Shown here in pieces: positions 35,996 through 45,968 of a DNA stretch of 64,000 nt; the first letter of the stretch is position 1, and each line of letters begins with the position of its first letter. The notes under the pieces are model-generated. The model searched no databases. It was not told the DNA's origin and was given only the letters and a program-made list of their open reading frames with translations. This DNA is from Microbacterium esteraromaticum (GTDB lineage Bacteria; Actinomycetota; Actinomycetes; Actinomycetales; Microbacteriaceae), in contig NZ_JAEMWU010000001.1 of the NCBI RefSeq assembly GCF_017303215.1, positions 1,364,001 to 1,428,000 on the forward strand, given 5' to 3'. Made by a program: the position numbers and the translations under genes.

Positions 35996-37360
35996 GTGAC
36001 CACACGTACAGCGCAGCAGCCGGCCACCAGCCGGACCAACGGGACTCGATCCGTGTCGCAGGACGACACGGATCTTCGCACTTATGTGCTCGACACCTCG
36101 GTGCTCCTCAGTGACCCGCAGGCATTGTTCCGCTTCGCGGAGCATTCGATCGTGTTGCCGGTGGTCGTGATCACCGAGCTTGAGGGCAAGCGCCACGACC
36201 CCGAGCTGGGCTACTTCGCCCGCCGCGCCCTGCGTCACCTGGATGACCTGCGCATCGAACACGGACGTCTTGACTTTCCTGTAGAGGTCGGTGACGGCGG
36301 CACGCTGCGTGTCGAACTCGGCAATGCCGACATGTCGCTCCTGCCTGCGGGCATCCGACTCACCGGCAACGACAGTCGCATCCTCGCGACGGCCGCTCAG
36401 CTCGCGCAGGACGGGCAGCGCGTCACAATCGTCTCGAAGGACCTGCCGATGCGGGTCAAAGCCGCGTCGCTGGGGCTGGCCGCCGAGGAGTACCTCGCCG
36501 AGCAGGCGGTGGATTCGGGCTGGAACGGCATCACGACTCTCGACCTGTCGGGCGATGAGATGAGCGACCTGTACGAAACCGAGGTGGGCCTCAGCGAGGA
36601 CGTGCGCGGTGTACCGGTCAACACGGGCCTGATCATCCATTCCGAACGCGGGTCGGCTCTGGGGCGCGTCGTCGGTGACGGCGAGTTCCGGCTGGTGCGC
36701 GGCGACCGCGAGGTGTTCGGGATGCATGGCCGTTCGGCCGAGCAGCGTATCGCGATCGATGTGCTGCTCGATCCCGAGGTGGGTATCGTCTCGCTCGGCG
36801 GACGAGCCGGCACGGGCAAGTCGGCGCTGGCGTTGTGCGCGGGTCTCGAATCGGTGCTGGAGCGCCAGCAGCAGAAGAAGATCATCGTCTTCCGTCCGCT
36901 GTTCGCCGTAGGCGGGCAGGAGCTCGGCTATCTGCCCGGCGATCAGGGCGAGAAGATGAACCCATGGGGGCAGGCGGTCTTCGACACCCTCGGTTCGGTC
37001 GTGTCGGGCAACGTGCTCGACGAGGTCATCGAGCGGGGGATGCTGGAGGTGCTGCCGCTCACGCACATCCGTGGACGCTCGTTGCATGACGCGTTCGTGA
37101 TCGTCGATGAGGCGCAGTCGCTGGAACGCAACGTGCTGCTGACGGTGCTGAGCCGCATCGGACAGAACTCGCGGGTCGTGTTGACGCACGACGTCGGTCA
37201 GCGCGACAACCTGCGCGTGGGGCGGCACGATGGCGTCGCGAGTGTGATCGAGACGTTGAAGGGCCATGACCTGTTCGCACACGTGACGTTGCAGCGCTCG
37301 GAGCGTTCGGCGATCGCGGCGCTGGTCACTGATCTGCTGGAGGGCAGCGAGCTCAGCTGA
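35996..37360 (+). CDS. PhoH2-type PIN-PhoH RNA helicase/RNase
   Basis: 454-residue fusion of an N-terminal PIN RNase domain (about 28-165) and a PhoH ATPase (about 235-450). PIN acids: D33 ([10 protein letters not shown]), E61 (ITELEG), D126 (GNDSRI), D149 (SKDLPMR). Walker A is GRAGTGKSA (269-277), Walker B IVDEAQS (369-375). Mycobacterial PhoH2 unwinds and cuts RNA. Start GTG 35996 with TAGGAG seven bases upstream. No partner antitoxin-like gene directly upstream, though PhoH2 in mycobacteria is paired with PhoAT. Confidence 0.93.
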   Translation: MTTRTAQQPATSRTNGTRSVSQDDTDLRTYVLDTSVLLSDPQALFRFAEHSIVLPVVVITELEGKRHDPELGYFARRALRHLDDLRIEHGRLDFPVEVGDGGTLRVELGNADMSLLPAGIRLTGNDSRILATAAQLAQDGQRVTIVSKDLPMRVKAASLGLAAEEYLAEQAVDSGWNGITTLDLSGDEMSDLYETEVGLSEDVRGVPVNTGLIIHSERGSALGRVVGDGEFRLVRGDREVFGMHGRSAEQRIAIDVLLDPEVGIVSLGGRAGTGKSALALCAGLESVLERQQQKKIIVFRPLFAVGGQELGYLPGDQGEKMNPWGQAVFDTLGSVVSGNVLDEVIERGMLEVLPLTHIRGRSLHDAFVIVDEAQSLERNVLLTVLSRIGQNSRVVLTHDVGQRDNLRVGRHDGVASVIETLKGHDLFAHVTLQRSERSAIAALVTDLLEGSELS

Positions 37361-37425
37361 GGGGGTCGAGCTCGCCCCGCGCCCGGTTGCCGCGCTGGCA
37401 GCCGGGCGCGACGGGGGTACAGTCT

Positions 37426-37492
37426 GGGGGCTGACACGCCAGATGTCGGACCGTTTCGCGGGTTTGGTCCGACATCCGGAGTGTCGGCCCCC
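37426..37492. repeat. 67-bp dispersed palindrome, left copy
   Basis: 27-bp imperfect arms (37426-37452 and 37466-37492) with a 13-nt loop; core arms TGTCGGACC and GGTCCGACA, ends GGGGGC and GCCCCC. A second copy of the same length and loop size is at 39858-39924. This one lies between phoH2 (+) and the convergent gene at 37507. Confidence 0.85.
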
Positions 37493-37506
37493 GATTTGTT
37501 TCTGTG

Positions 37507-38313
37507 TCAGCAGCCGGGGGCGGTGGGGTTCTCGGTGCAGGTGTGGGCGACGAGCGCGGTGTGGGCTTCGTAGATGCGGATCGTTTGCGGGGTGCCGGGG
37601 ATGTCGAGTTGCCCGGTGAGGGGGAACCAACCGACGCCGAGGTCGACCTCGGCGCTGTAGGCCGTGTCGACGCGGGCATGGTAGGTGCCGCGTTCGGCGT
37701 AGGTGTGGCTGGTGTCGGTGGGGGTGAACTGGGCTTGGTCGAGGGCGTCCCAGCTTGCGCCGGGGGTGTCGGATGCCTGTGATTGTCCGTCGCCGTAGTG
37801 GAAGGTGTGGGTGATGGGGGTGAAGCGGACGCGGATGGGGAAGCCGAACAGTTCGCCGTCACGGGTGTGCTCGGCGGTGTCGGTGGTGAAGTTGGTGGGC
37901 AGGCCGGCGACCCCGAGGTTGTCGGGTTCGCCGGTGAGCGTTCCGGGGTCGGGGGAGAAGGAGGCCAGGTCGGTGATCGTGACTTCGGGGATCGACGGGG
38001 TGCTGTCTTCGGGGTCGTCCTCACCGCGCTCGACGTGCTCCCAGCAACGGATCATCGAGTCCCAGTTGATCTTGCACTCTTCCGGCGTCGGCTGCCGCGG
38101 CGGGACGTAGTCGACCTGGTGGACGGGGGAGCCCGTTCCGCCCTTCGGCGGGCTGGCGGCGCCCGGAGAGGTCTTGCTTCCTCCAACGGCCACGCCGGTG
38201 CCGTTGTTCCCCACCAGGACATCCGCGCCACCCACGCCGTTTCCTTCGGGTGGGGGCGATGCGGCGGTGGAAAGCACGAGCATCAAGGCCGCGATGCTTA
38301 TTCGCCAGCGCAC
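37507..38313 (-). CDS. Secreted hypothetical protein with PKD-like region
   Basis: 268 residues. A signal peptide (MRWRISIAALMLVLSTAAS) is followed by a Gly/Ser/Pro-rich spacer (20-65), then a domain whose FHYGDGQSQ and TSHTYAERGTYHAR resemble a PKD beta-sandwich (about 165-215). Four cysteines, two in ECKINWDSMIRCW, two in the tail HTCTENPTAPGC, could pair outside the cell. No enzyme motif seen. It starts at GTG 38313 and overlaps the end of the lipoprotein gene by 16 bases, so the two are probably one transcript. Accessory in look. Confidence 0.72.
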   Translation of the reverse strand: MRWRISIAALMLVLSTAASPPPEGNGVGGADVLVGNNGTGVAVGGSKTSPGAASPPKGGTGSPVHQVDYVPPRQPTPEECKINWDSMIRCWEHVERGEDDPEDSTPSIPEVTITDLASFSPDPGTLTGEPDNLGVAGLPTNFTTDTAEHTRDGELFGFPIRVRFTPITHTFHYGDGQSQASDTPGASWDALDQAQFTPTDTSHTYAERGTYHARVDTAYSAEVDLGVGWFPLTGQLDIPGTPQTIRIYEAHTALVAHTCTENPTAPGC

Positions 38314-38864
38314 TGTATCGACTCGTCTCGGTCGGCCCTGGAGATGAGCACCTCGTCGTGCGCAACCGCGAATGACACGCGCAGCGGATTGATGTCGGGT
38401 CGGGAAGGCGCCACTCGTGACTCCCCATCCTCGCCTAGCACGTCGCTGCCACTCACGTCGACACAGACAGCCGCAACGATCGTGCTGTACGGTGGCTCAG
38501 CGTTGGTGCCTTCAAACTTGACCACCGCCACTTCGCCGACCATCGTCAGCGACTCAGCGTGCAATTCAGAGAACGTCTCACGGTCAGCGACCTGGAAGTC
38601 GCCGGTGGAGTATCGATACAACGTCTCAAACGTGTTCGGCTCGTTCAGGTCGACGTCATTCAACGCCGCAGTGTACGACCGATACGTCTCCTCCGCAGCG
38701 GCGAACGCTTCTTCCTCACTGGCGAAGAGCGGGGTCTCGGTTGGTGTCGGCTCGGGCTGGGGCGAGCAGCCTGCGAGCATCGCGAGCGTGATCCCGGCGC
38801 AGGTTAGTGCTGCTGCAGTTCGCAGGCGCAGTGTCGTCTTCGCAGGCGAGGTCATCATCGTCAC
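38298..38864 (-). CDS. Putative lipoprotein of unknown function
   Basis: 188 residues with a type II signal: lipobox LAGC, C33 as the lipidated residue, followed by a Pro/Thr-rich tether and a mixed alpha/beta domain with EEEAFAAAEETYRSYTAALNDVD, a repeated feature of actinobacterial DUF6318-like lipoproteins. Third-position GC is lower and AT richer than in most neighbours. In-frame ATGs at 38864 and 38858/38855 leave the exact start open. Paired with the secreted gene at 37507. Confidence 0.72.
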   Translation of the reverse strand: MTMMTSPAKTTLRLRTAAALTCAGITLAMLAGCSPQPEPTPTETPLFASEEEAFAAAEETYRSYTAALNDVDLNEPNTFETLYRYSTGDFQVADRETFSELHAESLTMVGEVAVVKFEGTNAEPPYSTIVAAVCVDVSGSDVLGEDGESRVAPSRPDINPLRVSFAVAHDEVLISRADRDESIQCAGE

Positions 38865-38919
38865 CCGAACACGGTAGCCCGAACAGCACGACGCCCGCCG
38901 AAGTTATCCACAGCCGCGA

Positions 38920-39759
38920 TCATGCGTGATCCCGCAATCTCCGGAGCGCGCGCAGTATGGCGGCCTGGACGGACGCCCAATCGTGGATGATCTGCGCATA
39001 GTCGAAGCGCAACGTCTCTTATCCCAGTTGGGATGCGGCAGCATCCCGCTGCAGATCCTTGTGCCGTTTGTCAGGCGCTTCGTGATTCTCCCTGCCATCG
39101 GCCTCAAGGATCAGCCGCCCTCCGATGACGAAGTCGACCTTGCCGACGCCGATGATCACGACCTGGCACTCCAATGAGATGCCGAGGACGTGCAGGCGGA
39201 GGCGCAGTAGCGATTCCAGACCGCTGTCGGCATCGGGGCGTGCGATCGCCAGCATCCACCGCGCACGAGCTGGCAACGCCTCGCCTATACGCCCCCGCGC
39301 CGCACGCGACAGCTTGCCGCGCCGCCATGCCGATTCGAACGAGGCGAAGAACGACTCGGCCCCTTCGCAGTGGTACAGGTGCACCAACGCCGTCTCCACA
39401 TCGACGGTGCCGAAAGCAGTTCGACCGCGAAAGTAGTGGCTCGTGCACCGGCATCCGACATGCGTGTGAGCGCGACCTCGCCGACCGAGCCACACGTGCG
39501 GAGGACCATCTTGGGCAGTCATCACCCACACGCCGTGCTGGCGCAGCGCGTGGGCGCACGTCAGGGCACCGCCGTGCCGTGCGGCATCACTCACCGCGTC
39601 GCAGAGGCCCGTGGTGGCGAACACCCCCGGTCGTAGCCGTTCGAGGCGTCCGGACTGGACGGCTTTGCTGAGCTGACCGCGGCTGATGCCGTACTCCTGC
39701 AGGCGAACACCGCGGGCAAGGCCACCGAGTCGCGCGACGAGAACCTCTGGATCGAACAT
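38920..39759 (-). pseudogene. AbiEi-HTH/DUF559 nuclease-like gene interrupted by a stop codon
   Basis: The frame from ATG 39759 codes for 246 residues and stops at TAA (39021-39019). Read on in the same frame, 32 codons follow to TGA at 38922-38920 and encode ETLRFDYAQIIHDW plus AALRRLRD-like text, the exact end that DUF559 (Vsr-fold endonuclease-like) proteins have after QLGY/W. So the TAA looks like a nonsense change, probably from a Tyr codon. N-terminus is an AbiEi_4-type winged HTH (LQEYGISRGQLSKAVQSGRLERLRPGVFA); the C-terminus has VDFVIGGRLILEADGRENH. Upstream start TTG 39810 is possible. Confidence 0.65.
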
Positions 39760-39857
39760 GCTTCCAGCATCCGACCGTGCGGCGACGCGAGAGGTGCCCA
39801 ACTCCGGCAACAGGGGATAACTCGCGGTTTGTATCCGTCTGGGGACAGATACAGAAC

Positions 39858-39924
39858 GGGGGCCGACACACCACCTGTCGGACCGAACCGCATGTTCGGT
39901 CCGACATCTGGCGTGTCGGCCCCC
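39858..39924. repeat. 67-bp dispersed palindrome, right copy
   Basis: Arms 39858-39884 and 39898-39924, 13-nt loop. Core TGTCGGACC/GGTCCGACA and ends match the left copy at 37426-37492; here the stem continues into the loop (GAAC/GTTC). Lies just after the fumC stop and would fold in its 3' end. Confidence 0.85.
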
Positions 39925-39961
39925 GGAATCAGAAACGCGCAGGCGCCCCGAACAACAGATA

Positions 39962-41383
39962 TCAGCCGGCGTGCGTCATGCTCAGCAGGTCGAGCTTCTG
40001 GTCGAGCACCTCTTCAGTGATCTCGCCGCGCTCGACGTAGCCGAGCTCGATGACGGCCTCGCGCACGGTGATGCCCTTGGCGACGGAGTGCTTCGCGATC
40101 TTCGCGGCAGCCTCGTAGCCGATGACCTTGTTCAGCGGCGTGACGATCGACGGGCTCATGCCCGCGAAAGCGGCGGCGCGCTCGACGTTGGCCTGCAGGC
40201 CGTCGACGGTCTTGTCGGCCAGAACGCGCACGGCGTTCGAGAGCAGACGGATCGACTCCAGCAGCGAGGTGCCCATCACCGGGATCGCGACGTTCAGCTC
40301 GAACGAGCCGGAAGCACCGGCCCAGGCCACGGTCGCGTCGTTGCCGATCACGCGGGCGCAGACCATCAGCACGGCTTCGGGAACGACGGGGTTGACCTTG
40401 CCGGGCATGATCGACGAGCCGGGCTGCAGGTCGGGGATGTGCAGCTCACCGAGACCGGTGTTGGGGCCGGAGCCCATCCAGCGCAGGTCGTTGTTGATCT
40501 TGGTCAGCGAGACGGCGATGGTGCGCAGAGCGCCCGAAGCCTCGACGAGACCGTCGCGGTTCGCTTGCGCCTCGAAGTGGTCCTTCGCCTCGGTGATCGG
40601 CAGCTCGGTGTCGGCTGCGAGCAGCTCGATGACCTTCTGCGGAAAACCGAGCGGCGTGTTGATGCCGGTGCCGACCGCGGTGCCGCCGAGCGGAACCTCG
40701 GCGACGCGGGGGAGAGCCGACTGCACGCGCTCGATGCCGAGGCGCAGCTGACGGGCGTAGCCGCCGAACTCCTGGCCGAGGGTCACGGGCGTCGCGTCCA
40801 TGAGGTGGGTGCGACCGGCCTTGACGACGTCCTTCCACAGCTCGGCCTTCGCTTCGAGGGCGACGGCGAGGTGATCGAGCGACGGGATCAGGGTGTCGAT
40901 CAGCGCCTGCGTGACGGCGATGTGCACCGACGTCGGGAAGACGTCGTTCGACGACTGCGACGCGTTGACGTGGTCGTTCGGGTGGACGGTGGCACCCAGG
41001 ATGCTGGTGGCCAGGTTCGCCAGCACCTCGTTCATGTTCATGTTCGACGACGTGCCAGAACCGGTCTGGTAGGTGTCGACGGGGAACTCGCCGTCGTGCT
41101 TTCCGGTGGCGACCTCGTCGGCTGCCTGTGCGATCGCGTCGGCGATGGCGCCGTCGAGCGTGCCGAGCTCCTTGTTGGCGAGAGCCGCGGCCTTCTTGAT
41201 GCGGGCGAGCGCGGCGATCTGCGTCGACTCCAGGCCCGTGCCCGAGATCGGGAAGTTCTCGACGGCACGCTGGGTCTGTGCGCTGTAGAGCGCGTTGAGG
41301 GGCACACGCACCTCGCCCATGGTGTCGTGCTCGATGCGGTAGCCCTGCGAGCTGTCGCCGCTGTGCTGCTGCGTGCCGGTCAT
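39962..41383 (-). CDS. fumC: Fumarate hydratase class II
   Basis: TCA-cycle enzyme, fumarate to malate, oxygen-stable. 473 residues, typical. Signature [32 protein letters not shown], and catalytic His in [22 protein letters not shown] are all intact. ATG 41383 overlaps the stop of the carbonic anhydrase gene (ATGA), with GGAGGA upstream, so it ends the xseA-xseB-DUF4245-can-fumC chain. The palindrome at 39858 follows. Confidence 0.97.
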   Translation of the reverse strand: MTGTQQHSGDSSQGYRIEHDTMGEVRVPLNALYSAQTQRAVENFPISGTGLESTQIAALARIKKAAALANKELGTLDGAIADAIAQAADEVATGKHDGEFPVDTYQTGSGTSSNMNMNEVLANLATSILGATVHPNDHVNASQSSNDVFPTSVHIAVTQALIDTLIPSLDHLAVALEAKAELWKDVVKAGRTHLMDATPVTLGQEFGGYARQLRLGIERVQSALPRVAEVPLGGTAVGTGINTPLGFPQKVIELLAADTELPITEAKDHFEAQANRDGLVEASGALRTIAVSLTKINNDLRWMGSGPNTGLGELHIPDLQPGSSIMPGKVNPVVPEAVLMVCARVIGNDATVAWAGASGSFELNVAIPVMGTSLLESIRLLSNAVRVLADKTVDGLQANVERAAAFAGMSPSIVTPLNKVIGYEAAAKIAKHSVAKGITVREAVIELGYVERGEITEEVLDQKLDLLSMTHAG

Positions 41384-42054
41384 TCCGATTCCTCCTTGGA
41401 CGCGGGGTCGTTCCCCTCGGTGTCGATGCCTACGGTTACTGCGGGTACTGCGGTGCCCTCGGCCAGCCGGTAGTTGGCGCCGACGATTCCGAGACGACCC
41501 TCGGCGACGGCGTTGCTGATCAGCTCGGACGAGTGCAGCAGGTCTGCGACGGTGTTGCGCAGGTGCTCGCGGCCGACGAGTTCGGCGTCGATGTCGGCGG
41601 GAGTGGTGCCGCCGGTCTCAGCGAGCACCTTGCGGGCTGCGGGCACGATCGGGGCGATGAGCTTCCAGATGCCCGCGGGGAGCGGGGCGGCGTCGATCGC
41701 CGTACCGTCGATGGCCGCGCGCACAGCGCCGCAGGAGTCATGCGCTAGCACGACGATCAGCGGAACACCCAGGATCCCCACGGCGTACTCCAGGCTGGCG
41801 ACGATCGACTCGCCGATCACCTGGCCGGCGTTGCGTACGACGAACAGGTCGCCCAGACCCTTGTCGAAGATGATCTCGGCAGCGAGGCGCGAGTCCGAGC
41901 ATCCGAACAGCGTCGCGATCGGAGCCTGTCCGTCGGCGAGCTCATGGCGCTTGTTGACGTCCTGGTGGGGGTGCGCAGGCTCACCGGCGACGAAGCGCCG
42001 GTTGCCGTCGCGCATCTCCTGCCAGGCCTGTGCGGGCGTGAGCTTCGTGGTCAT
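41380..42054 (-). CDS. can: Beta-class carbonic anhydrase
   Basis: Hydrates CO2 to bicarbonate, the substrate of PEPC (ppc in this window) and other carboxylases. 224 residues with zinc ligands C52, H105, C108 and the D54/R56 dyad ([16 protein letters not shown]), and the N-terminal helix [16 protein letters not shown]. Cytosolic; the family forms dimers or tetramers. Coupled at both ends by four-base overlaps (with DUF4245 and fumC). Confidence 0.96.
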   Translation of the reverse strand: MTTKLTPAQAWQEMRDGNRRFVAGEPAHPHQDVNKRHELADGQAPIATLFGCSDSRLAAEIIFDKGLGDLFVVRNAGQVIGESIVASLEYAVGILGVPLIVVLAHDSCGAVRAAIDGTAIDAAPLPAGIWKLIAPIVPAARKVLAETGGTTPADIDAELVGREHLRNTVADLLHSSELISNAVAEGRLGIVGANYRLAEGTAVPAVTVGIDTEGNDPASKEESE

Positions 42055-42692
42055 TCGGCTTCCTCCAGTGCGTCCAGCTGCGTGCTGAGCGATTCGGCGA
42101 GCTCCGCGGTCGACTCCGCCGAGCGCGAGCCGTACAGCAGCACATAATCGGGGCCGGCCTGGGTGCCGATCGCGTACGAGATGTTGGCGTCACCGCTCTC
42201 GCCGAGATTGAAGACGTCCCATTCGCGACCGTCGATGGTCGTGGTGTCGTCGGCAGCACGGCCCCCGAGCACCTGGGGTGCCCACGAGACATCGGCGCCG
42301 AACGCCTGTGCGACGCGGACGAAGCCGCGCTCGTCGTCGGCCGCGGGTGCGAGCGTGACGTTCCACACCGGCACGGCTCCGCCGCCGAGTTCGGCCGCGT
42401 TCACACGCCAGAACTCGTCGACGTCAGGAACGATCGCCGGGCGCTGCATGTTGGTCTCGACGTCGGCGGCGATGGCGGCGACATCGATCTCGGGCTTCGG
42501 CGTCGGCTCACCGCGGGGCACACCGAAGACAACGATCGCCACGACGCCGACGGTGACGATGAGGGCCGCGATCAGGTTGCGGAACGTCTGGCTGGAGCGG
42601 TAGACACGGCTTGCCTCTGCCTTGCGGTCGGCGGTCTCCTGCGGAGTCTCGGCGCGGTTGATGCCCGCGACGATCGGTCGCTCTTTGCTCAT
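42051..42692 (-). CDS. DUF4245 membrane-anchored protein
   Basis: 213 residues. A basic N-terminus with EASRVYRSSQTFRNLIAALIVTVG leads into one membrane helix (about 38-60), then an outside domain with WRVNAAELGGGAVPVWNVTLAP and YAIGTQAGPDYVLLYGS. DUF4245 is conserved in actinobacteria; its role is unknown. ATG 42692 overlaps the xseB stop; the frame is open to 42758 but the added residues are an Arg-rich artefact. The stop overlaps can. Confidence 0.88.
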   Translation of the reverse strand: MSKERPIVAGINRAETPQETADRKAEASRVYRSSQTFRNLIAALIVTVGVVAIVVFGVPRGEPTPKPEIDVAAIAADVETNMQRPAIVPDVDEFWRVNAAELGGGAVPVWNVTLAPAADDERGFVRVAQAFGADVSWAPQVLGGRAADDTTTIDGREWDVFNLGESGDANISYAIGTQAGPDYVLLYGSRSAESTAELAESLSTQLDALEEAE

Positions 42693-42919
42693 TCGTCGTC
42701 TCCGTCGGATGCTGACTCGCGGGCCGCGTCGAGGCGGCGCTTCGCGCCGACCAGCCACTCCTCGCAGCGGGCGGCGAGGGCCTCACCGCGTTCCCAGAGG
42801 GCGAGGGAGTGCTCGAGCGTGGGGGAACCCTGTTCGAGTTCGGCGACAACGCGCACGAGCTCGTCGCGCGCGGCCTCGAACGACAGCGATTCGACGGGGG
42901 AGTCGTTGGGCGCGGTCAC
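42689..42919 (-). CDS. xseB: Exodeoxyribonuclease VII small subunit
   Basis: Small helical subunit of Exo VII, a single-strand DNA nuclease that trims DNA to oligonucleotides. 76 residues: LSFEAARDELVRVVAELEQGSPTLEHSLALWERGEALAARCEEWLVGAKRRLDAA is the whole family domain. GTG 42919 is seven bases from TAGGAT (complement of 42927-42932), so a leaderless promoter inside the end of xseA can drive the last four genes. Nested stop/start with DUF4245. Confidence 0.93.
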   Translation of the reverse strand: MTAPNDSPVESLSFEAARDELVRVVAELEQGSPTLEHSLALWERGEALAARCEEWLVGAKRRLDAARESASDGDDE

Positions 42920-42929
42920 ACGTCTCATC

Positions 42930-44207
42930 CTATCCGTCTTCGCTGAGGGCGCCTTCGGAGCGGGCGCGCAGCGCACCGTGCTCGACCGTCACCGTCAGTT
43001 CCGTTCCGGTGGGCGCATCGGCAGCATCCGAGACGATGCGTCCGTCGGTCTGCTGCACGATCGCGTAGCCGCGGGCCAGCGTCGCCGCCGGCGACAGCGC
43101 CCGCAGGGATGCCCGCAACTCGGCGGTCGCCCGCTGCGCGGCATCCACTCCGCGTCCCACGGTGTCGCGGCCGCGCGACACGAGCAGCCAGATGTCTTGC
43201 GCGCGCTGTTCGATGATCGGGTCGGGCGAGCGCAGCACGGGGCGCGATCGCAGCTGTTCGAGCTGGGCGATATCGTGCGCGATCCGCTGCGTCAGGCGGG
43301 TCGTTGCGCGTGCGCGCAGCTGTGCGACGATCGCGCGCTGTTCGCCGACGTCGGGCACGACGCGCTTGGCGGCATCCGTCGGGGTCGACGCGCGCAGGTC
43401 GGCGACGTCGTCGAGCAGGGGATGGTCGTTCTCGTGGCCGATCGCGCTGACCACGGGTGTGGACGCTGCTGCCACCGCGCGGATCAGACGTTCATCGCTG
43501 AAACCCAGCAGAGTCTGCGGGTCGCCGCCACCGCGGGCGATGATGATCACATCGACCTCGGGGTCGGCATCCAGACGTTGCAGCGCCGCGAGCACTTCGG
43601 GCACGCTCCGATCACCCTGCACCGCGACGTGCTCGGTGCGGAACCGCACGTGCGGCCAGCGCAACTCGGCATTGCGATGCACGTCCTTCTCAGCATCCGA
43701 CTTCTCACCCGTGATCAGACCGACGCAATGCGGCAGGAACGGCAGCGGGCGCTTGCGACCGGCGTCGAACAGACCCTCTTGGCGCAACTGGGCGCGCAGC
43801 TTCTCGAGGCGCTCGAGTTGATCACCGAGGCCGACGTGCTTCATCGCCGAGACGATGAAGCTGAAATCGCCGCCCTTGACGAAGTAGTCGGCCTTCACGG
43901 CCGCGACGACATGGTCGCCGACCGCCAGGTCGCCCGGAATCCGGGCGCGTACGCTCGACCACACCCGGATCGAGATGTGCGCGTCGGAGCGCACGTCCTT
44001 GAGCCGCGCGAACACGTTGCCGCCGCGCTGGTTCCACGAGGTGATCTCACCCTCGACCCACACCGTGTTCCAGCGCGCGATGAAGTCGCGGATGGTGCCG
44101 TTGAGCCGCGCGACCGATGTCGGGGCATCCGCGGTCGAATCGCGGGGCGCGACCGAGTCGGCGGGTGGCGGCTCGCCGGGCACGGTGGCGGCTTCGAAGA
44201 CGGTCAT
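42930..44207 (-). CDS. xseA: Exodeoxyribonuclease VII large subunit
   Basis: Catalytic Exo VII subunit, 425 residues. OB-fold N-terminus with RWNTVWVEGEITSWNQRGGNVFARLKD; catalytic domain with VGLITGEKSDAEKDVHRNAELRWP, IIIARGGGDPQTLLGFSDERLIRAVAAASTPVVSAIGHENDHPLLDDVADLRASTPTDAA; then the long helical stalk and a C-terminal ARGYAIVQQTDGRIVSDA beta tail. The frame reads to 44618 across the ispH gene, but ATG 44207 with AACAAT six bases upstream is the real start. Divergent from ispH. Confidence 0.95.
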   Translation of the reverse strand: MTVFEAATVPGEPPPADSVAPRDSTADAPTSVARLNGTIRDFIARWNTVWVEGEITSWNQRGGNVFARLKDVRSDAHISIRVWSSVRARIPGDLAVGDHVVAAVKADYFVKGGDFSFIVSAMKHVGLGDQLERLEKLRAQLRQEGLFDAGRKRPLPFLPHCVGLITGEKSDAEKDVHRNAELRWPHVRFRTEHVAVQGDRSVPEVLAALQRLDADPEVDVIIIARGGGDPQTLLGFSDERLIRAVAAASTPVVSAIGHENDHPLLDDVADLRASTPTDAAKRVVPDVGEQRAIVAQLRARATTRLTQRIAHDIAQLEQLRSRPVLRSPDPIIEQRAQDIWLLVSRGRDTVGRGVDAAQRATAELRASLRALSPAATLARGYAIVQQTDGRIVSDAADAPTGTELTVTVEHGALRARSEGALSEDG

Positions 44208-44297
44208 GCGTCCATTGTTCCGGATGCCACCGACGGGCCGCGCACCCAGAGCTGCGGCTCCCGGCCCTCGGACAGGCACGCTCGGTAGACTGACGGC

Positions 44298-45377
44298 GTG
44301 AGTACACCCGCCATCTCGCTTCCCATGCCGCAGATCCCCGGACGCCGCCGCACGACCCCGCGCGAGCGCCTCGAGAACCGTCCTGTCGACGGTGAGAAGC
44401 GGGTGCTGCTGGCCGCTCCGCGCGGCTATTGCGCCGGTGTGGACCGCGCGGTCGTCGCCGTCGAGAAGGCCCTCGAGCGTTATGGTGCGCCGGTATACGT
44501 GCGCAAGCAGATCGTGCACAACATCCACGTCGTCACCGAGCTCGAGCAGAAGGGCGCGATCTTCGTCGAAGAGGTCGACGAGGTGCCCGAGGGAGCGCAC
44601 ATCGTCTTCAGCGCGCACGGTGTCTCACCGGCCGTCGTCGGGGCGGCATCCGATCGTGGCCTGCACGCGATCGACGCGACGTGCCCGCTGGTGACCAAGG
44701 TGCACCGCGAGGCCGTGCGCTTCGCGCGCGACGACTTCGAGATCCTGCTGATCGGTCACGATGGTCACGAAGAGGTCGAGGGTACCGCCGGTCACGCGCC
44801 TGAGCGGGTCACGATCGTCAACTCGCCTGAAGAGGCCGACACCGTCGAGGTGAAGGACCCGTCGAAGGTGGTCTGGCTGTCGCAGACCACGTTGTCGGTC
44901 GACGAGACGATGGAGACCGTCAATCGGCTGCGCACGCGTTTCCCCGAACTGCACAACCCGCCGTCGGATGACATCTGCTATGCCACGCAGAACCGTCAGG
45001 TGGCGATCAAGAAGGTCGCCAAGGACGCCGATCTGGTGATCGTGGTCGGTTCGGCGAACTCGTCCAACAGCGTGCGCCTGGTCGAGGTGGCGCTGGAGTA
45101 CGGCGCCAAGGCCGCCTACCGAGTCGACTATGCCGATGAGGTCGACCAGGCGTGGCTCGACGGTGTCAATACCGTCGGGGTCACCAGCGGGGCCTCGGTG
45201 CCCGAGGTGCTTGTCGGCGAAGTGCTCGAGGCGCTCAGTGAGGCCGGCTACGTCGACGTCGAAGAGGTGCGCACGGCCGAGGAGGACCTCATGTTCTCGC
45301 TGCCCAAGGAGTTGCGTCAGGATCTCAACGGCAAGCGCGACGATCGCGCTCTCGGCGGCCGAGCGGCTCGCGCATGA
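44298..45377 (+). CDS. ispH: 4-hydroxy-3-methylbut-2-enyl diphosphate reductase
   Basis: Last MEP-pathway enzyme, a [4Fe-4S] protein that makes IPP and DMAPP, feeding uppS. 359 residues with all three cluster cysteines ([31 protein letters not shown]) and active-site histidines (VHNIHVV, SAHGVSP), plus [16 protein letters not shown] 44298 is six bases after TAGACT (44286-44291), leaderless. The stop overlaps the DUF6264 start. Confidence 0.97.
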   Translation: MSTPAISLPMPQIPGRRRTTPRERLENRPVDGEKRVLLAAPRGYCAGVDRAVVAVEKALERYGAPVYVRKQIVHNIHVVTELEQKGAIFVEEVDEVPEGAHIVFSAHGVSPAVVGAASDRGLHAIDATCPLVTKVHREAVRFARDDFEILLIGHDGHEEVEGTAGHAPERVTIVNSPEEADTVEVKDPSKVVWLSQTTLSVDETMETVNRLRTRFPELHNPPSDDICYATQNRQVAIKKVAKDADLVIVVGSANSSNSVRLVEVALEYGAKAAYRVDYADEVDQAWLDGVNTVGVTSGASVPEVLVGEVLEALSEAGYVDVEEVRTAEEDLMFSLPKELRQDLNGKRDDRALGGRAARA

Positions 45378-45931
45378 GCACGGACCGGCCGCAGTACGGC
45401 GAGTACGCGACTCCCGAAGAGCAGCGCGCGCGGGCAGGGTTGCCACCGTTGGAGGCGGATGCTGCCGCATCCGCGCCGGTGATCGCGCCGCCCGCGGCGC
45501 AGGCTGTTTCTGCCGACGTCGCTCCGGCATCGCAGTCGGTGGACGCTCGGACGCCCGCAGGACCGATGAACCGTCTGATCACGATCGCGCTGCTGGCGCT
45601 CGGCCTGGTCAACGTCCTCACGTCGATCCCCGGGTTCGTCGACCTGGCGACGACGCTCAACCTCTCGCTGCAGATGCTCGGCATCGACGGCGAGTTCTCG
45701 AACTTCGCGGCGGCGCGTACCTGGGGTGTGATCTCGGTGCTCGTGATGCTGGCCGGGTACCTCGCCACGGCCTGGTTCTCGTTCCGTCTGCTCAAGCGCG
45801 GGCGCATGGCATGGTGGGTTCCGCTGGTCGGTGCCGTGGCCACGATGCTCGTGGTTTCGTTCTGCGTCTCGGTGCCGATGATGGGCGACCCGGCGTTCAC
45901 GCAGAGCCTGCTGACGCCACCCGCCGGATAG
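45374..45931 (+). CDS. DUF6264 membrane protein
   Basis: 185 residues: a soluble Ala/Pro-rich N-terminus starting [25 protein letters not shown] (1-62), then four predicted helices between 65 and 175. Matches the DUF6264 family common in Microbacteriaceae. Function unknown; linked to ispH by a four-base overlap. Low-complexity tail LTPPAG. Confidence 0.82.
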   Translation: MSTDRPQYGEYATPEEQRARAGLPPLEADAAASAPVIAPPAAQAVSADVAPASQSVDARTPAGPMNRLITIALLALGLVNVLTSIPGFVDLATTLNLSLQMLGIDGEFSNFAAARTWGVISVLVMLAGYLATAWFSFRLLKRGRMAWWVPLVGAVATMLVVSFCVSVPMMGDPAFTQSLLTPPAG

Positions 45932-45968
45932 CGCCGGGCGAGGTGTTCTGAACCGGTAGCCTCGAGCC

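Noticed and set aside
38920..39021. Selenocysteine or programmed readthrough at the TAA
   Set aside because: Sec uses TGA, and no readthrough context is visible; nonsense change or sequencing error is simpler.
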